DNA of 64,000 bases from Paraoerskovia marina DSM 21750 (GTDB taxonomy: Bacteria > Actinomycetota > Actinomycetes > Actinomycetales > Cellulomonadaceae). The stretch lies in contig NZ_JNIY01000009.1 in assembly GCF_000701465.1 (NCBI RefSeq), forward strand, positions 85,945 through 149,944. The letters run 5' to 3'. Position numbers and translations under genes: made by a program. Positions 44,881 through 53,989 of the stretch are shown in pieces; the first letter of the stretch is position 1, and each line of letters starts with the position of its first letter. The notes beneath the pieces are model-generated. The model did not search any database, was not told the DNA's origin, and saw nothing but the letters and a program-made list of their open reading frames with translations.

Positions 44881-45459
44881 ATGAAGTCCGTCACCACCCG
44901 CTACCTGATGACCTGCGCCGCGATCGGCGCGGCGGCCGGTGTCCTGCTGATCCCCGTGAACTTCCTCGCCTTCGCGTTCACGGCCACGGCCCCGATGCTC
45001 GTCGCCGTGATTGTGGGGTTCTGGCTGGTCGGGCCGGTGACGGCGCTCGCACTGGTCCGTCGGCCCGGTGCGGCCCTCCTGACGAGCGGCGTCTCGGGCG
45101 TCATCTCGATGGCGAGCCCCGCCGGGCCGAGCGCCATCGTCACCACGCTGATGGTCGGAGCAGCGCTCGAGCTCGGGTTCCTGATCACGTTCTACAAGGT
45201 CTGGAAGCCCTGGCTCTTCTACGCCACCGCCACCGCGTTCCAGCTGTACTACCTCTACACCGCCTTCACGTTCTACGAGATGGAGACCACCTCGACCTGG
45301 ACGCAGGTGCTCTTCTGCACGCTGATGATGGTCAGCGCCTGGGCGGCGGTCTGGGCCGGCCTGCGGCTCGCGGCCCGGCTCGCGGACACCGGTGTCGCAC
45401 GCGGCCTCGCACCACGGCGGACGGTGGCCAACGCCGACACGGCCCGGGCGGATGTCTGA
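44881..45459 (+). CDS. ECF transporter substrate-binding (S) component, YkoE-like
   Basis: A 192-residue membrane protein with about five to six hydrophobic helices. RRPGAALLTSGVSGVISMAS and LMVGAALELGFLITFYKVW resemble the YkoE family (HMP/thiamine S component of YkoEDC). Substrate specificity is not settled by sequence: YkoE relatives would suggest a thiamine precursor, but the operon has an iron box, no TPP riboswitch, and a siderophore-interacting protein next. Haem or a ferric chelate is therefore an alternative substrate. GGAG precedes the ATG. Its stop overlaps the next start (TGATG). Confidence 0.82.
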   Translation: MKSVTTRYLMTCAAIGAAAGVLLIPVNFLAFAFTATAPMLVAVIVGFWLVGPVTALALVRRPGAALLTSGVSGVISMASPAGPSAIVTTLMVGAALELGFLITFYKVWKPWLFYATATAFQLYYLYTAFTFYEMETTSTWTQVLFCTLMMVSAWAAVWAGLRLAARLADTGVARGLAPRRTVANADTARADV

Positions 45460-46289
45460 TGGCGCGGGCGCGCGCGACGAAGCCCGTCGACCCGCAGGTC
45501 CTCATCGTCGAGGTGGTCCGTACGGCGCGGATCTCCCCGAGCATCGTCCGGGTGACACTCGGTGGCGACGGTCTGGGACAGCTCACCGCGTTGGGGCGTG
45601 ACCAGTGGTTCCGCCTCTTTCTGCCCCGTGAGGGCCAGGACTCGCTGCGGCTGCCGACCCGGACGTCGGCGCTCTGGTACGCCCAGTACCTGACCACGCC
45701 CAAGGCGCAGCGCCCGCACGTCCGTGCCTACACCGTGCGGGCGGCACGCCCCGAGGAGCGCGAGCTCGACGTCGACTTCGTCGTGCACGTCGACGCCGAC
45801 GGGACGAGCGGTCCGGCCGCGACGTTCGCCCTGACCGCCGCGCCGGGCGACCAGGTCGGGATCCTCGACCAGGGGATCTCGTACTACCCCGAGCACGAGC
45901 ACGACTGGACGCTCGTGGTGGCGGACGAGACGGGCCTGCCCGCGGTCGCCGGCATCTGTGCGTCGCTGCCCGAGGACGCGCGGGGCCTCGTCCTGGCGGA
46001 GATCCCGACCGCGGCGGACGCCCAGGAGTTTCCCGTGCCTGTCGGGGTCGAGCTGCGCTGGGTCGTGCGGGACGAGGCCGGGCACCAGGCGGACGACGGG
46101 GTCCCGGGGCGGGCGGTGCTCGCTGCCCTGCACGCCGCGGAGCTTCCCGCCGGGACGGTGTACGCCTACACGTGCGGCGAGTCGGCCCTCGCGACGGGCG
46201 CCCGACGACACCTCGTGACCGAGCGCGGGGTGCCGAAGAACCACGTGGACTTCGTCGGGTACTGGCGCCACGGGCACGCCGCGGCCTGA
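45459..46289 (+). CDS. Siderophore-interacting FAD-binding protein (ferric reductase)
   Basis: A 276-residue SIP-family flavoprotein. RAYTVR (89-94) is the RxYTxR FAD motif of the ViuB/YqjH class, and YAYTCGESALATGARRHL is the conserved C-terminal NAD(P)H-side signature. Such proteins reduce Fe3+ in siderophores in the cytoplasm and release Fe2+. It shares a base with the S-component stop, so it is the last gene of the iron-controlled ECF operon and would act on whatever the transporter imports. Confidence 0.9.
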   Translation: MARARATKPVDPQVLIVEVVRTARISPSIVRVTLGGDGLGQLTALGRDQWFRLFLPREGQDSLRLPTRTSALWYAQYLTTPKAQRPHVRAYTVRAARPEERELDVDFVVHVDADGTSGPAATFALTAAPGDQVGILDQGISYYPEHEHDWTLVVADETGLPAVAGICASLPEDARGLVLAEIPTAADAQEFPVPVGVELRWVVRDEAGHQADDGVPGRAVLAALHAAELPAGTVYAYTCGESALATGARRHLVTERGVPKNHVDFVGYWRHGHAAA

Positions 46290-46299
46290 GCTCGCGACG

Positions 46300-47328
46300 C
46301 TAGAGGTCGCTCGAGCGTGACGCCCAGAGGTTGATGCCCGGGTCACCCTCGACGCTGTCGACGGCGGCCTCGATCGCGTCCAGCTCGGCCGCGGAGACCG
46401 GGGGGTCGTCCAGGGCGGCCAGACTGTCGTCGAGCTGCTCCACGGTCCGCGCACCGACCAGGACCGTGGTCACCCGCGGGTCGCGCAGCACCCACCGCAG
46501 GGCGAGCCGGGGCAGGCTCGTGCCGCTCTCCCGCGCGACGGCGTGCAGCGCCCGGATCCGGGTGAGGTTCGCCTCCGAGAGATACTCGGGCCGCAGCGAG
46601 ACACCGGTCGCTGCGCGAGAGTCGGCCGGCACGCCGTCCAGGTACTTGGTCGTGAGCATCCCCTGCGCGAGGGGAGAGAAGGCCACCAGGCCCATCCCGC
46701 GCCGCTCCGCGACGTCGAGCACCGAGTCGCCCTCGTCGTCCGGCTCCTCGATCCAGCGGTTGAAGACGGAGTACGAGGACTGGTGGAGGGTGAGCGGCAG
46801 GCCGAGGTCGTCCGCCACGGCCAACGCCTCCCGGGTCCGCCGCGCCGAGTACGAGGAGATCCCCGCATACCGCGCACGCCCTGTCCGCACTGCGTGGGCG
46901 AGCGCGCCGATCGTCTCGGTCAGCGGTGTGCTCGGGTCGAACCGGTGGCTGTAGAACACGTCGACCGAGTCGGTGCCGAGGGCGCGGAGCGAGCGGTCCA
47001 GGGACGCGAGAAGGTACTTGCGGGAGCCCCCGTTGCCGTAGCGGCCCGGCCAGGCGTGATATCCCGCCTTGGTCGTCAGCACGATCTCGTCCCGACGCCC
47101 GCGGAGCTCCGACCGCAGGACGTCGCCGACGAACTCCTCGGCCGCGAACGGCGGCGGCCCGTAGTTGTTGGCGAGGTCGAGGTGGACGACACCGCGCTCG
47201 ACGGCGTGCAGCAGCACCCGCCGTCGGTCCGCACGCGCCGTGGCCTCGCCGAAGTTCTGCCAGAGGCCCAGCGAGATCGCCGGGAGGTCGAGGCCGGAGC
47301 GGCCGGCCCGTCGGAGGGGAAGCGTCAT
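46300..47328 (-). CDS. Aldo/keto reductase (YghZ-like)
   Basis: A 342-residue NADPH-dependent (beta/alpha)8-barrel reductase. The catalytic tetrad is spread over DLANNYG (Asp, Tyr), LTTKAGY (Lys) and YSHRFD (His). The cofactor end is VLVGARTVEQL. The closest class is the YghZ/L-glyceraldehyde-3-phosphate reductase type (SRKYLLASLDRSLRALGTDS). The real substrate is unknown; detoxification of small aldehydes such as methylglyoxal is likely. It is convergent with the SIP gene, 10 bases apart, with no evident terminator. Confidence 0.9.
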   Translation of the reverse strand: MTLPLRRAGRSGLDLPAISLGLWQNFGEATARADRRRVLLHAVERGVVHLDLANNYGPPPFAAEEFVGDVLRSELRGRRDEIVLTTKAGYHAWPGRYGNGGSRKYLLASLDRSLRALGTDSVDVFYSHRFDPSTPLTETIGALAHAVRTGRARYAGISSYSARRTREALAVADDLGLPLTLHQSSYSVFNRWIEEPDDEGDSVLDVAERRGMGLVAFSPLAQGMLTTKYLDGVPADSRAATGVSLRPEYLSEANLTRIRALHAVARESGTSLPRLALRWVLRDPRVTTVLVGARTVEQLDDSLAALDDPPVSAAELDAIEAAVDSVEGDPGINLWASRSSDL

Positions 47329-47337
47329 GCCCCGACG

Positions 47338-47556
47338 CTAGACCAGGGTCAGGACCCCGAGCACGCCGATGGCGAGTCCGAGGACGAGCGAGACGCCGAT
47401 CAGCACGGCGTGGACCGTGAGGAAGCGCGTCGCGCGTCCACTCGCATCGCGCGACCGAGGGTCCTTGGCGATGCGCTGCCAGAAGCGCGGCCAGATCAGC
47501 AGGTTCCACGCACCGGTGACGACGAGAAGGACGGACCAGATCAGGGGGAGTTCCAC
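47338..47556 (-). CDS. SCO4848-like two-helix membrane protein
   Basis: A 72-residue protein from GTG 47556: VELPLIWSVLLVVTGAWNLL, a basic cytoplasmic-looking loop (WQRIAKDPRSRDASGRATRF), then a second hydrophobic helix to the C-terminus. This hairpin matches the conserved actinobacterial SCO4848 family of unknown function. Longer in-frame extensions read backwards through the UPF0303 gene and are rejected. It lies 9 bases upstream of the aldo/keto reductase gene on the same strand, possibly in one operon. Confidence 0.78.
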   Translation of the reverse strand: MELPLIWSVLLVVTGAWNLLIWPRFWQRIAKDPRSRDASGRATRFLTVHAVLIGVSLVLGLAIGVLGVLTLV

Positions 47557-47610
47557 GGCACCAGTATCCCGCGTCGCCAGGGCACGAGGGGCACGTGTGA
47601 GGATGAGTGC

Positions 47611-48096
47611 ATGACAGAAGACCTCGCCGCCCTGATCGCCGACGTCGAGCAGCAGGAGTGGGACCTCGTCCTGACCTCGTTCACGCACGACGACGCATGG
47701 AACCTCGGGTGCCTCGTCGTCGAGATCGCGCGCGACCGCGGCCTTCCGATCGTCGTCGACGTCCGGCGGGGACGGCAGCAGATGTTCCACGCCGCGCTGC
47801 CCGGCTCCACCCCGGACAACGACTCCTGGGTCGAGCGCAAGGTGCGTGTCGTCGAGAGGTTCGGCGCGTCGTCGTACCTGCTCGGCCTCCGCGCGCGTCT
47901 GCGCGGCCAGTCGTTCAGCGAGCAGCACCAGCTTCCGTTCCAGGAGTACGCCGCCGCCGGCGGTGCGTTCCCGGTGCGCGTCGACGGCGTCGACATCGTC
48001 GGTGTGCTGTCGGTCTCGGGCCTCACGCAGCAGGACGACCACGCGCTCGTCGTGGAGGCGCTCACCAGGTTCCGGGCCATGTCGGCCGACGCGTGA
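47611..48096 (+). CDS. UPF0303/HbpS-like heme-degrading-domain protein
   Basis: A 161-residue member of the UPF0303 (GlcG/HbpS fold) family. Key stretches are ALIADVEQQEWDLVLTSFTH, LPIVVDVRRGRQQMFHAALP and the C-terminal GVLSVSGLTQQDDHALVVEA. Relatives such as HbpS bind haem, and the family is often annotated as heme-degrading domain, but the function is not established here. ATG 47611 is close to GTGAGGATG upstream. It overlaps the hydrolase gene by GTGA. Confidence 0.85.
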   Translation: MTEDLAALIADVEQQEWDLVLTSFTHDDAWNLGCLVVEIARDRGLPIVVDVRRGRQQMFHAALPGSTPDNDSWVERKVRVVERFGASSYLLGLRARLRGQSFSEQHQLPFQEYAAAGGAFPVRVDGVDIVGVLSVSGLTQQDDHALVVEALTRFRAMSADA

Positions 48097-49088
48097 GCCG
48101 TCGGCTCACCCCGACGGTGCCGGCGCAGTACGCCGACGCCCGCGCAGGACGCCTTCCCGAGCCGTGCGAGGTCCGCGAGGGGCTGTGGTCGATCCCCGTG
48201 CCGATGCCAGGGGCCCGGCTGCCCTACAGCCTCGCCTACGCGCTGACGGACGGCGGCGGGGGAGTGCACGTGGTGGACCCGGGCACGGCGTCGGACGACG
48301 GATGGGACCGGCTGGTCGCGGGAATCTCCCGTCTCGGGAGGTCGGTCGACGACGTCGCGTCGGTGACCTGCACGCACATGCACCCGGACCACCTCGGGCA
48401 GGCGACCCGCCTCGCGGACGCGTCGGGCGCCGTCGTCGCCGTGCACCGTGCAGAGGCCGCCGGGATGGAGGCACTCCGGTCCGGACGGCGCGGGATCGTC
48501 GGATCGATCGACCCCGCCTGGGGTGTGCCCGACGAGCACCGGGCGGACCTGGAGGCCGCGCACCAGGTGAGCGGCACGGCCCCCTGGATCGACGTCGACC
48601 GGGAGCTCGAGGACGGCGACCGGCTCGACATCCCGGGGCGCCGCGTCGAGGTCGTCTGGACGCCGGGACACACCGGCGGGCACGTCTGCCTGCGCGAGAG
48701 CGAGGAGAAGGTGCTGCTGACCGGAGACCACGTACTCCCCGTCATCAACCCTGGCCTCGGGCTCGGTGGCCCGACGGCGAGCAACCCGCTCGCGGACTAC
48801 CTTGCGTCCCTGGACCGGGTCGCGATCTGGGACGAGGACGAGGTGTGCCCCGGGCACGGATACCAGTTCGTCGGGGTGGCACAGCGGTGCGCCGAGCTCG
48901 CCGCGCACCAGCGGGCGCGCCTCGACGAGGTCGAGCGGGCGCTCGCGGCCGGGGCAAGGACGGCGTGGGACGTCGCGGCACGACTGACGTGGACCGGTGG
49001 GTGGGAGCGGCTCGCAGGCTTTCGCCGTGCGTCCGCGATCGCCCAGACCGCGATGATGATGCAGCACGTCCGCGGCGCCCAGGTGTAG
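48093..49088 (+). CDS. MBL-fold metallo-hydrolase
   Basis: A 331-residue metallo-beta-lactamase-fold enzyme. The metal site is CTHMHPDHLGQ (THxHxDH), with GHTGGH, LTGDHVLP and CPGHG further on. The C-terminal 60 residues form a helical winged extension as in LACTB2/glyoxalase II-like hydrolases (WERLAGFRRASAIAQTAMMM). The substrate is uncertain: thioesters or phosphodiesters are possible. GTG 48093 overlaps the upstream UPF0303 stop by 4 bases, so the two are coupled. Confidence 0.88.
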   Translation: MSRRLTPTVPAQYADARAGRLPEPCEVREGLWSIPVPMPGARLPYSLAYALTDGGGGVHVVDPGTASDDGWDRLVAGISRLGRSVDDVASVTCTHMHPDHLGQATRLADASGAVVAVHRAEAAGMEALRSGRRGIVGSIDPAWGVPDEHRADLEAAHQVSGTAPWIDVDRELEDGDRLDIPGRRVEVVWTPGHTGGHVCLRESEEKVLLTGDHVLPVINPGLGLGGPTASNPLADYLASLDRVAIWDEDEVCPGHGYQFVGVAQRCAELAAHQRARLDEVERALAAGARTAWDVAARLTWTGGWERLAGFRRASAIAQTAMMMQHVRGAQV

Positions 49089-49115
49089 GTGACCCCGGAC
49101 GCCGCGGACGGAGAC

Positions 49116-50624
49116 TCAGACCGTGGCCGAGACCTCGTCGGCACCAGGACCGGTCTGCTGTGCGGCCAGCTGGTCCGCCTCGTCCTCGGCGGCCCACGGC
49201 GCGAGGCCGAGGCTCGGCACCATGTGCGCCAGCGACCCGCGCCACTGCTCGAACTCGGAGGGGAAGCAGCGCTCGAGGACGGAGACCATCGCCGAGACCG
49301 CGGTCGACGCCCCGGGGGAGGCGCCGAGCAGACCCGCGATCGAGCCGTCGGCGGCGGTGATGACCTCGGTGCCGAACTCCAGCGTGCCGCCCTTGTCAGG
49401 GTCCGTCTTGATGACCTGGACACGCTGGCCGGCGGTGATGCGCTCCCAGTCCTTCGGGTGAGCCTCCGGGTAGAAGGCCTGCAGTGCGCTGAACTTGGTC
49501 TCGGGGCGAGCTGTGAGCTGCTCCAGCAGGTATCGCGTGAGCGGGATGTTCTTGAGTCCCGCGCCGATCATCGCGCCGAGGTTGTGCGCCTTGATCGAGG
49601 TGACCATGTCGGTCATGCGGCCGCGCTTGAGGTACTTCGGCGAGAAGCCCGCGTAGGGGCCGAACATCAGGTACGACCGGCCGTCGACCACGCGCGTGTC
49701 GAGGTGCGGGACGGACATCGGCGGCGAGCCCACGTCCGCCTTTCCGTAGACCTTCGCCTGGTGCTTCGCGACGATCTCCGGGTTGCTGGTGCGCAGGAAC
49801 TCGCCGGAGATCGGGAAGCCGCCGTAGCCCTTGATCTCGGGGATCCCGGACTTCTGCAGCAGCGGGAGCGCCCCGCCGCCGGCGCCGACGAAGACGAAGC
49901 GGGCGTTCACGGTCCGCTGGTGTCGGCTGGCGTTCCACGAGACGTCGCGGACGCGCAGGCGCCACGAGCCGTCGGCACGCTTGGACAGGTCGGTGACCTC
50001 GTGCTGCAGGTGCAGGTCTGCCGTGTGCGCGGTCGCGTGGTCGACGAGTCCGCGGGTGAGTGCGCCGAAGTCGACGTCGGTGCCGGACTCGGCACGCGTC
50101 GCCGCGACGGGTACCTCGGGGTCGCGGCCCTCGACGAGCAGGGGGGTCCACGAGCGGATGACCTCGGGGTCGTCGCTGAACTCCAGGTCGCTGAACAGCG
50201 GGTGGGCGCTGAGGGCGGCGTGGCGACGACGCAGGTAGTCGACGTTCTCCGCGCCGCGGACGAACGTCATGTGCGGAGTGCGGGAGATGAACGACTGGCT
50301 CGGGTCGAGGTGGCCGGCCGCGGAGAGGTGGTGCCAGAACTCGCGCGAGGCCTGGAACTGCTCGTTGATCGCGACAGCCTTGTCGGTGTTGATCGTGCCG
50401 TCGGGCATCTCGGGCGTGTAGTTCAGCTCGCAGAGCGCCGCGTGCCCCGTGCCCGCGTTGTTCCACGGGTTCGAGGACTCCAGCGCGACGTCGTCGAGCT
50501 TCTCGAAGATCGCGATCTTCCAGGTGGGCTCGAGCTCGGTGAGCATCGCGGCAAGAGTGGCGGACATGATGCCACCGCCGACGAGTGCGACGTCGACGTT
50601 CTCGTGGTTCGCGGCAGAAGACAT
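49116..50624 (-). CDS. mqo: Malate:quinone oxidoreductase
   Basis: A 502-residue FAD-dependent peripheral membrane enzyme that oxidises malate to oxaloacetate and feeds electrons to menaquinone. FAD binding is VDVALVGGGIMSATLAAMLT, followed by LESSNPWNNAGTGHAALCEL; GPYAGFSPKYLKRG and GLLGASPGASTAVSAM are also diagnostic. I use ATG 50624 (MSSAANHENVDVAL), giving the normal length; an upstream in-frame ATG at 50675 would add 17 basic residues. It stands alone, convergent with the MBL hydrolase gene 27 bases away. Confidence 0.95.
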   Translation of the reverse strand: MSSAANHENVDVALVGGGIMSATLAAMLTELEPTWKIAIFEKLDDVALESSNPWNNAGTGHAALCELNYTPEMPDGTINTDKAVAINEQFQASREFWHHLSAAGHLDPSQSFISRTPHMTFVRGAENVDYLRRRHAALSAHPLFSDLEFSDDPEVIRSWTPLLVEGRDPEVPVAATRAESGTDVDFGALTRGLVDHATAHTADLHLQHEVTDLSKRADGSWRLRVRDVSWNASRHQRTVNARFVFVGAGGGALPLLQKSGIPEIKGYGGFPISGEFLRTSNPEIVAKHQAKVYGKADVGSPPMSVPHLDTRVVDGRSYLMFGPYAGFSPKYLKRGRMTDMVTSIKAHNLGAMIGAGLKNIPLTRYLLEQLTARPETKFSALQAFYPEAHPKDWERITAGQRVQVIKTDPDKGGTLEFGTEVITAADGSIAGLLGASPGASTAVSAMVSVLERCFPSEFEQWRGSLAHMVPSLGLAPWAAEDEADQLAAQQTGPGADEVSATV

Positions 50625-50867
50625 AGGGACGAGGGTAACCCTTGTGAAGGTCTGCACTTTTGTGATGCGCATCACGCGCTCGGGTCACATCCCGGGATCT
50701 GACGCCGTGTCTGTGCAGGTCAGGCGCGCGCCCTGCGCTCGTGCCGTGATCGTCCGGCGCCGTGTGCGATGCGTCACGTCCGGCAGGGCGTGCCGGAAGG
50801 AGGTCGGAGGCGGACGAGTTCTGCCCGCCGATGGCTGCGGCGGCCCGTCGGGCCTAGCGTTCCTCCT

Positions 50868-52241
50868 ATGCGAACCGAGATGACCCCGGAGCGCCGGGTG
50901 CTGCTCGTCGCCGTACTCGCCTCCTTCGTGTCGTTCCTCGACGGGACCGTCGTCAACGTTGCACTGCCGGCGATCGCCGACGAGTTCGTGGGCGCGGGCG
51001 GCGACGCGCTCGCCCTCCAGCAGTGGGTGGTCGACGCGTACCTCATCACCCTCGGCGCGTTCATCCTCGTGGCCGGGTCGGCGGCCGACGTCTACGGACG
51101 CCGTCGCGTGATGATGTGGGGGTTGATCGGGTTCGGCGTCACGTCCGTCGCCTGTGCTCTCGCACCGACCGGACCCGCGCTCGTGCTGGCCCGCGCCGCG
51201 CAGGGGGTCGCCGGTGCGCTGCTCGTCCCGAGCTCGCTGGCGATGATCGTCGGCACGTTTTCGGGCCCGGCGCAGGGCCGGGCGATCGGACGCTGGACCG
51301 GTTGGACGGGAACCGCGATGATCGTCGGTCCGCTGCTCGGCGGACTGCTCGTCGACACCGTGGGCTGGCGATGGGTCTTCGGGATCAACGTCCTGCCGAT
51401 CGCCGTGACGCTGTGGCTGCTGCGGGGCGTGGAGGAGTCGAGGCCCGCCACCGGGCGTCGTGTCGACGTCGTCGGTGCGGTCCTGGCCGCCGTCGGCCTC
51501 GCAGGCCCGGTGTTCGCGCTCATCGAGTCGGCACGCTTCGGGTGGTCGTCCCCGGTCATATGGGTCCCGCTCGCCCTCGGTACCGCGTGCCTGGTCGGGT
51601 TCGTCCTGTGGGAGCTGCGGACCCCCGACCCGATGCTCCCGCTGCGACTCTTCCGGGAGCGCAACTTCGCCGTCGGGAACCTCGCGACCGTCGCGGTGTA
51701 CGGCGCGCTCGCCCTCGGACCCTTCCTCGTCACGCTCTTCGTCCAGCAGGTCGGCGGGTACTCGGCGACCGCGGCCGGGCTCGCACTGCTGCCGGTCACC
51801 CTCGTGATGCTGGTGATGTCCGGGCGGTTCGGCGATCTTGCCGCCCGTCACGGGGCGCGGTGGTTCATGGGCGTCGGACCCCTGGTCGCGGCGGCCGGGT
51901 ACCTGCTCATGCTCCGGACCGACGCGGACGCCGACTACTGGACGGACCTGCTGCCGGGCGTCCTGGTCTTCGGTCTCGGACTCGCGTGCACCGTCGCGCC
52001 GCTGACCTCGACGATCCTCGCGGCGGTTCCCGAGGCGGACGCCGGGATCGGCTCGGCGGTCAACAACGCGGTGTCGCGGATCGCAGGGCTCGTGGTCATC
52101 GCCTTCGCCGGGCTGATCGTCGGCGACGCCCTCGACGTCGACGGCCTGCACCGGGGCCTGCTGGTGACCGCCGTCCTGCTCGTCTGCGGCGGCGTCGTCA
52201 GCCTGGTCGGGATCCGCGACGACGTCCGGCAGGAGCGCTAG
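50868..52241 (+). CDS. MFS drug exporter, DHA2 (14-TM) type
   Basis: A 457-residue proton-driven efflux pump. Motif A is GSAADVYGRRRVMMWG, motif D1 SFLDGTVVNVALPAI, and motif C GWTGTAMIVGPLLGGLLVDT, together marking the EmrB/QacA class. About 14 hydrophobic segments are visible. The substrate is unknown. It overlaps the convergent ABC-F gene by four bases because both stops share the palindrome CTAG. No adjacent regulator is visible for this one. Confidence 0.9.
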   Translation: MRTEMTPERRVLLVAVLASFVSFLDGTVVNVALPAIADEFVGAGGDALALQQWVVDAYLITLGAFILVAGSAADVYGRRRVMMWGLIGFGVTSVACALAPTGPALVLARAAQGVAGALLVPSSLAMIVGTFSGPAQGRAIGRWTGWTGTAMIVGPLLGGLLVDTVGWRWVFGINVLPIAVTLWLLRGVEESRPATGRRVDVVGAVLAAVGLAGPVFALIESARFGWSSPVIWVPLALGTACLVGFVLWELRTPDPMLPLRLFRERNFAVGNLATVAVYGALALGPFLVTLFVQQVGGYSATAAGLALLPVTLVMLVMSGRFGDLAARHGARWFMGVGPLVAAAGYLLMLRTDADADYWTDLLPGVLVFGLGLACTVAPLTSTILAAVPEADAGIGSAVNNAVSRIAGLVVIAFAGLIVGDALDVDGLHRGLLVTAVLLVCGGVVSLVGIRDDVRQER

Positions 52242-53926
52242 CCGCGATCGCGCGCCACCCGCTCGACCTCCCAGACCGGTTCTGGCGTCTCGATGACGTG
52301 CCCGTCGGCACCGAAGACGAAGTACCGGTCGAAGGAGCGGGCGAACCAGCGGTCGTGCGTGACGGTGACGACCGTGCCGTCGAACCCGGCGAGGCCCGCC
52401 TCGAGGGCCTCGGCAGAGTGCAGGTCCAGGTTGTCGGTCGGCTCGTCGAGGAGAAGCAGGGTTGCGCCCCCGAGCTCGAGCAGGAGGATCTGCAGCCTGG
52501 CCTGCTGGCCGCCCGAGAGCGTCTCGTACCGCTGCTCGGCCTGGCCCACGAGGCCGTAGCGGTCGAGCACCTTCGAGGCTTCCTCCCGTCCCATGCCGCG
52601 GCGATGTCCCTCGCCGCGGTGCAGGATGTCGAGCAGCGTGCGTCCCTCGAGCTCGGCATGCCCGTGGTTCTGTGCGAACCAGCCGGGCCGGACCCGTGAG
52701 CCCAGAGCAGCGCGACCCGTGTGCGTCACGGGGTCGATCGCGGGCGAACCCTCGGCGGGCTCGTGCTCCCGGTCGGGGCTCGAGCCCCCGCGGGCGAGGA
52801 GCCGCATGAAGTGGCTCTTTCCGGAGCCGTTGGACCCGAGCACGGCGACGCGCTCGCCGTAGAAGAGCTCGAGGGAGAACGGCTTCATCAGACCGGAGAG
52901 CTCCAGGTCCTGGCACGTGACGGCTCGCTTGGCCGTCCGGCCGCCGGTGAGCCGGACGCGGACGTTCTGCTCGTGCGCGAGCTGCGGGGGAGGGCCGACC
53001 TCCTCGAACTTGCGGAGCCGGGTCTGCGCAGCCTGGTAGCGCGAGGCGAGGCCGTCGTTGAACGCCGACTTGTTCTTCAGCGTGTTGACGAGCTCCTTGA
53101 GCTTGGCGTGCTCCTCGTCCCACCGGCGCAGCATCTCCTCCGAGCGTTCGCGCCGGTCCTCCCGCGCTGCGGCGTAGGTGCTGAATCCTCCGCCGTGGAC
53201 CCAGATCTGCGCACCGTTCGTCCCGGGCTCGAGCGTCGCGACGTGCGTCGCGGTGTTGGCGAGCAGCTCGCGGTCGTGCGAGACGTAGAGGATCGTCTTC
53301 GGCGACGCGGTCATCTCGGCCTCGAGCCACCGTTTGGTGGGCACGTCGAGCGCGTTGTCCGGCTCGTCGAGCAGGAGCACCTGCTCCGGGCCGCGCAGCA
53401 GCGACGTCAGGACCAGGCGCTTGCGCTCGCCTCCGGACAGGGTGCGCAGCTCGCGCCACTGCGCCTGCTCGAAGTCGACGCCGAGGACCTCGCTGCAGAC
53501 CTTGTCCCACTCCAGCTCGGCGTCGTATCCGCCCACGTCCGCCCAGTCCGCGATCGCCTGGGCGTAGCGCATCTGCGACGGCTCGTCGTCGACCGTCATG
53601 ATGAGGTGCTCCGCGGCCTGGATCTCGGCGGCGGCGGCGCGCAGGGCGGGCGGGGAGACCTCGACGAGCGCGTCGCGGACGGTGGTGCTCTCGTCGGCGC
53701 GGACGACCACCTGGCGCATGACGCCCAGGCCCCCGGTGACGGTGGCTCCGCCCCGGTGGGCGGCGAGGTCGCCGGTGACGATGCGGAGGAGGGTGGTCTT
53801 GCCCGCACCGTTCGGGCCGACGAGTGCCACGCGAGAGCCCTCGCCCACGCGGAGCGAGATGCCGTTGAGAAGCGTCCGCCCGTCGGAGAGCTCGTAGCCG
53901 ACGTCGGAGATGTCGATATGACCCAT
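52238..53926 (-). CDS. ABC-F family ATP-binding protein
   Basis: A 562-residue soluble protein with two ABC domains and no membrane part. Domain 1: Walker A GPNGAGKTT, signature LSGGERKRLV, Walker B VLLLDEPDNALD. A charged linker with the P-site-tRNA-interaction helices lies between (EMLRRWDEEHAKLKELVNTL). Domain 2: GSNGSGKSH, LSGGQQARLQ and LLLLDEPTDNLD. ABC-F proteins act on ribosomes, either in translation quality control or protecting from antibiotics. Which applies is not clear; the adjacent MFS pump hints at resistance but is convergent. Confidence 0.9.
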   Translation of the reverse strand: MGHIDISDVGYELSDGRTLLNGISLRVGEGSRVALVGPNGAGKTTLLRIVTGDLAAHRGGATVTGGLGVMRQVVVRADESTTVRDALVEVSPPALRAAAAEIQAAEHLIMTVDDEPSQMRYAQAIADWADVGGYDAELEWDKVCSEVLGVDFEQAQWRELRTLSGGERKRLVLTSLLRGPEQVLLLDEPDNALDVPTKRWLEAEMTASPKTILYVSHDRELLANTATHVATLEPGTNGAQIWVHGGGFSTYAAAREDRRERSEEMLRRWDEEHAKLKELVNTLKNKSAFNDGLASRYQAAQTRLRKFEEVGPPPQLAHEQNVRVRLTGGRTAKRAVTCQDLELSGLMKPFSLELFYGERVAVLGSNGSGKSHFMRLLARGGSSPDREHEPAEGSPAIDPVTHTGRAALGSRVRPGWFAQNHGHAELEGRTLLDILHRGEGHRRGMGREEASKVLDRYGLVGQAEQRYETLSGGQQARLQILLLELGGATLLLLDEPTDNLDLHSAEALEAGLAGFDGTVVTVTHDRWFARSFDRYFVFGADGHVIETPEPVWEVERVARDRG

Positions 53927-53989
53927 GGGGTCATCATCCCCGACGCCGGTGACGCGACCGAACGATTATCGGCCGGGCGCTCCTCGCGG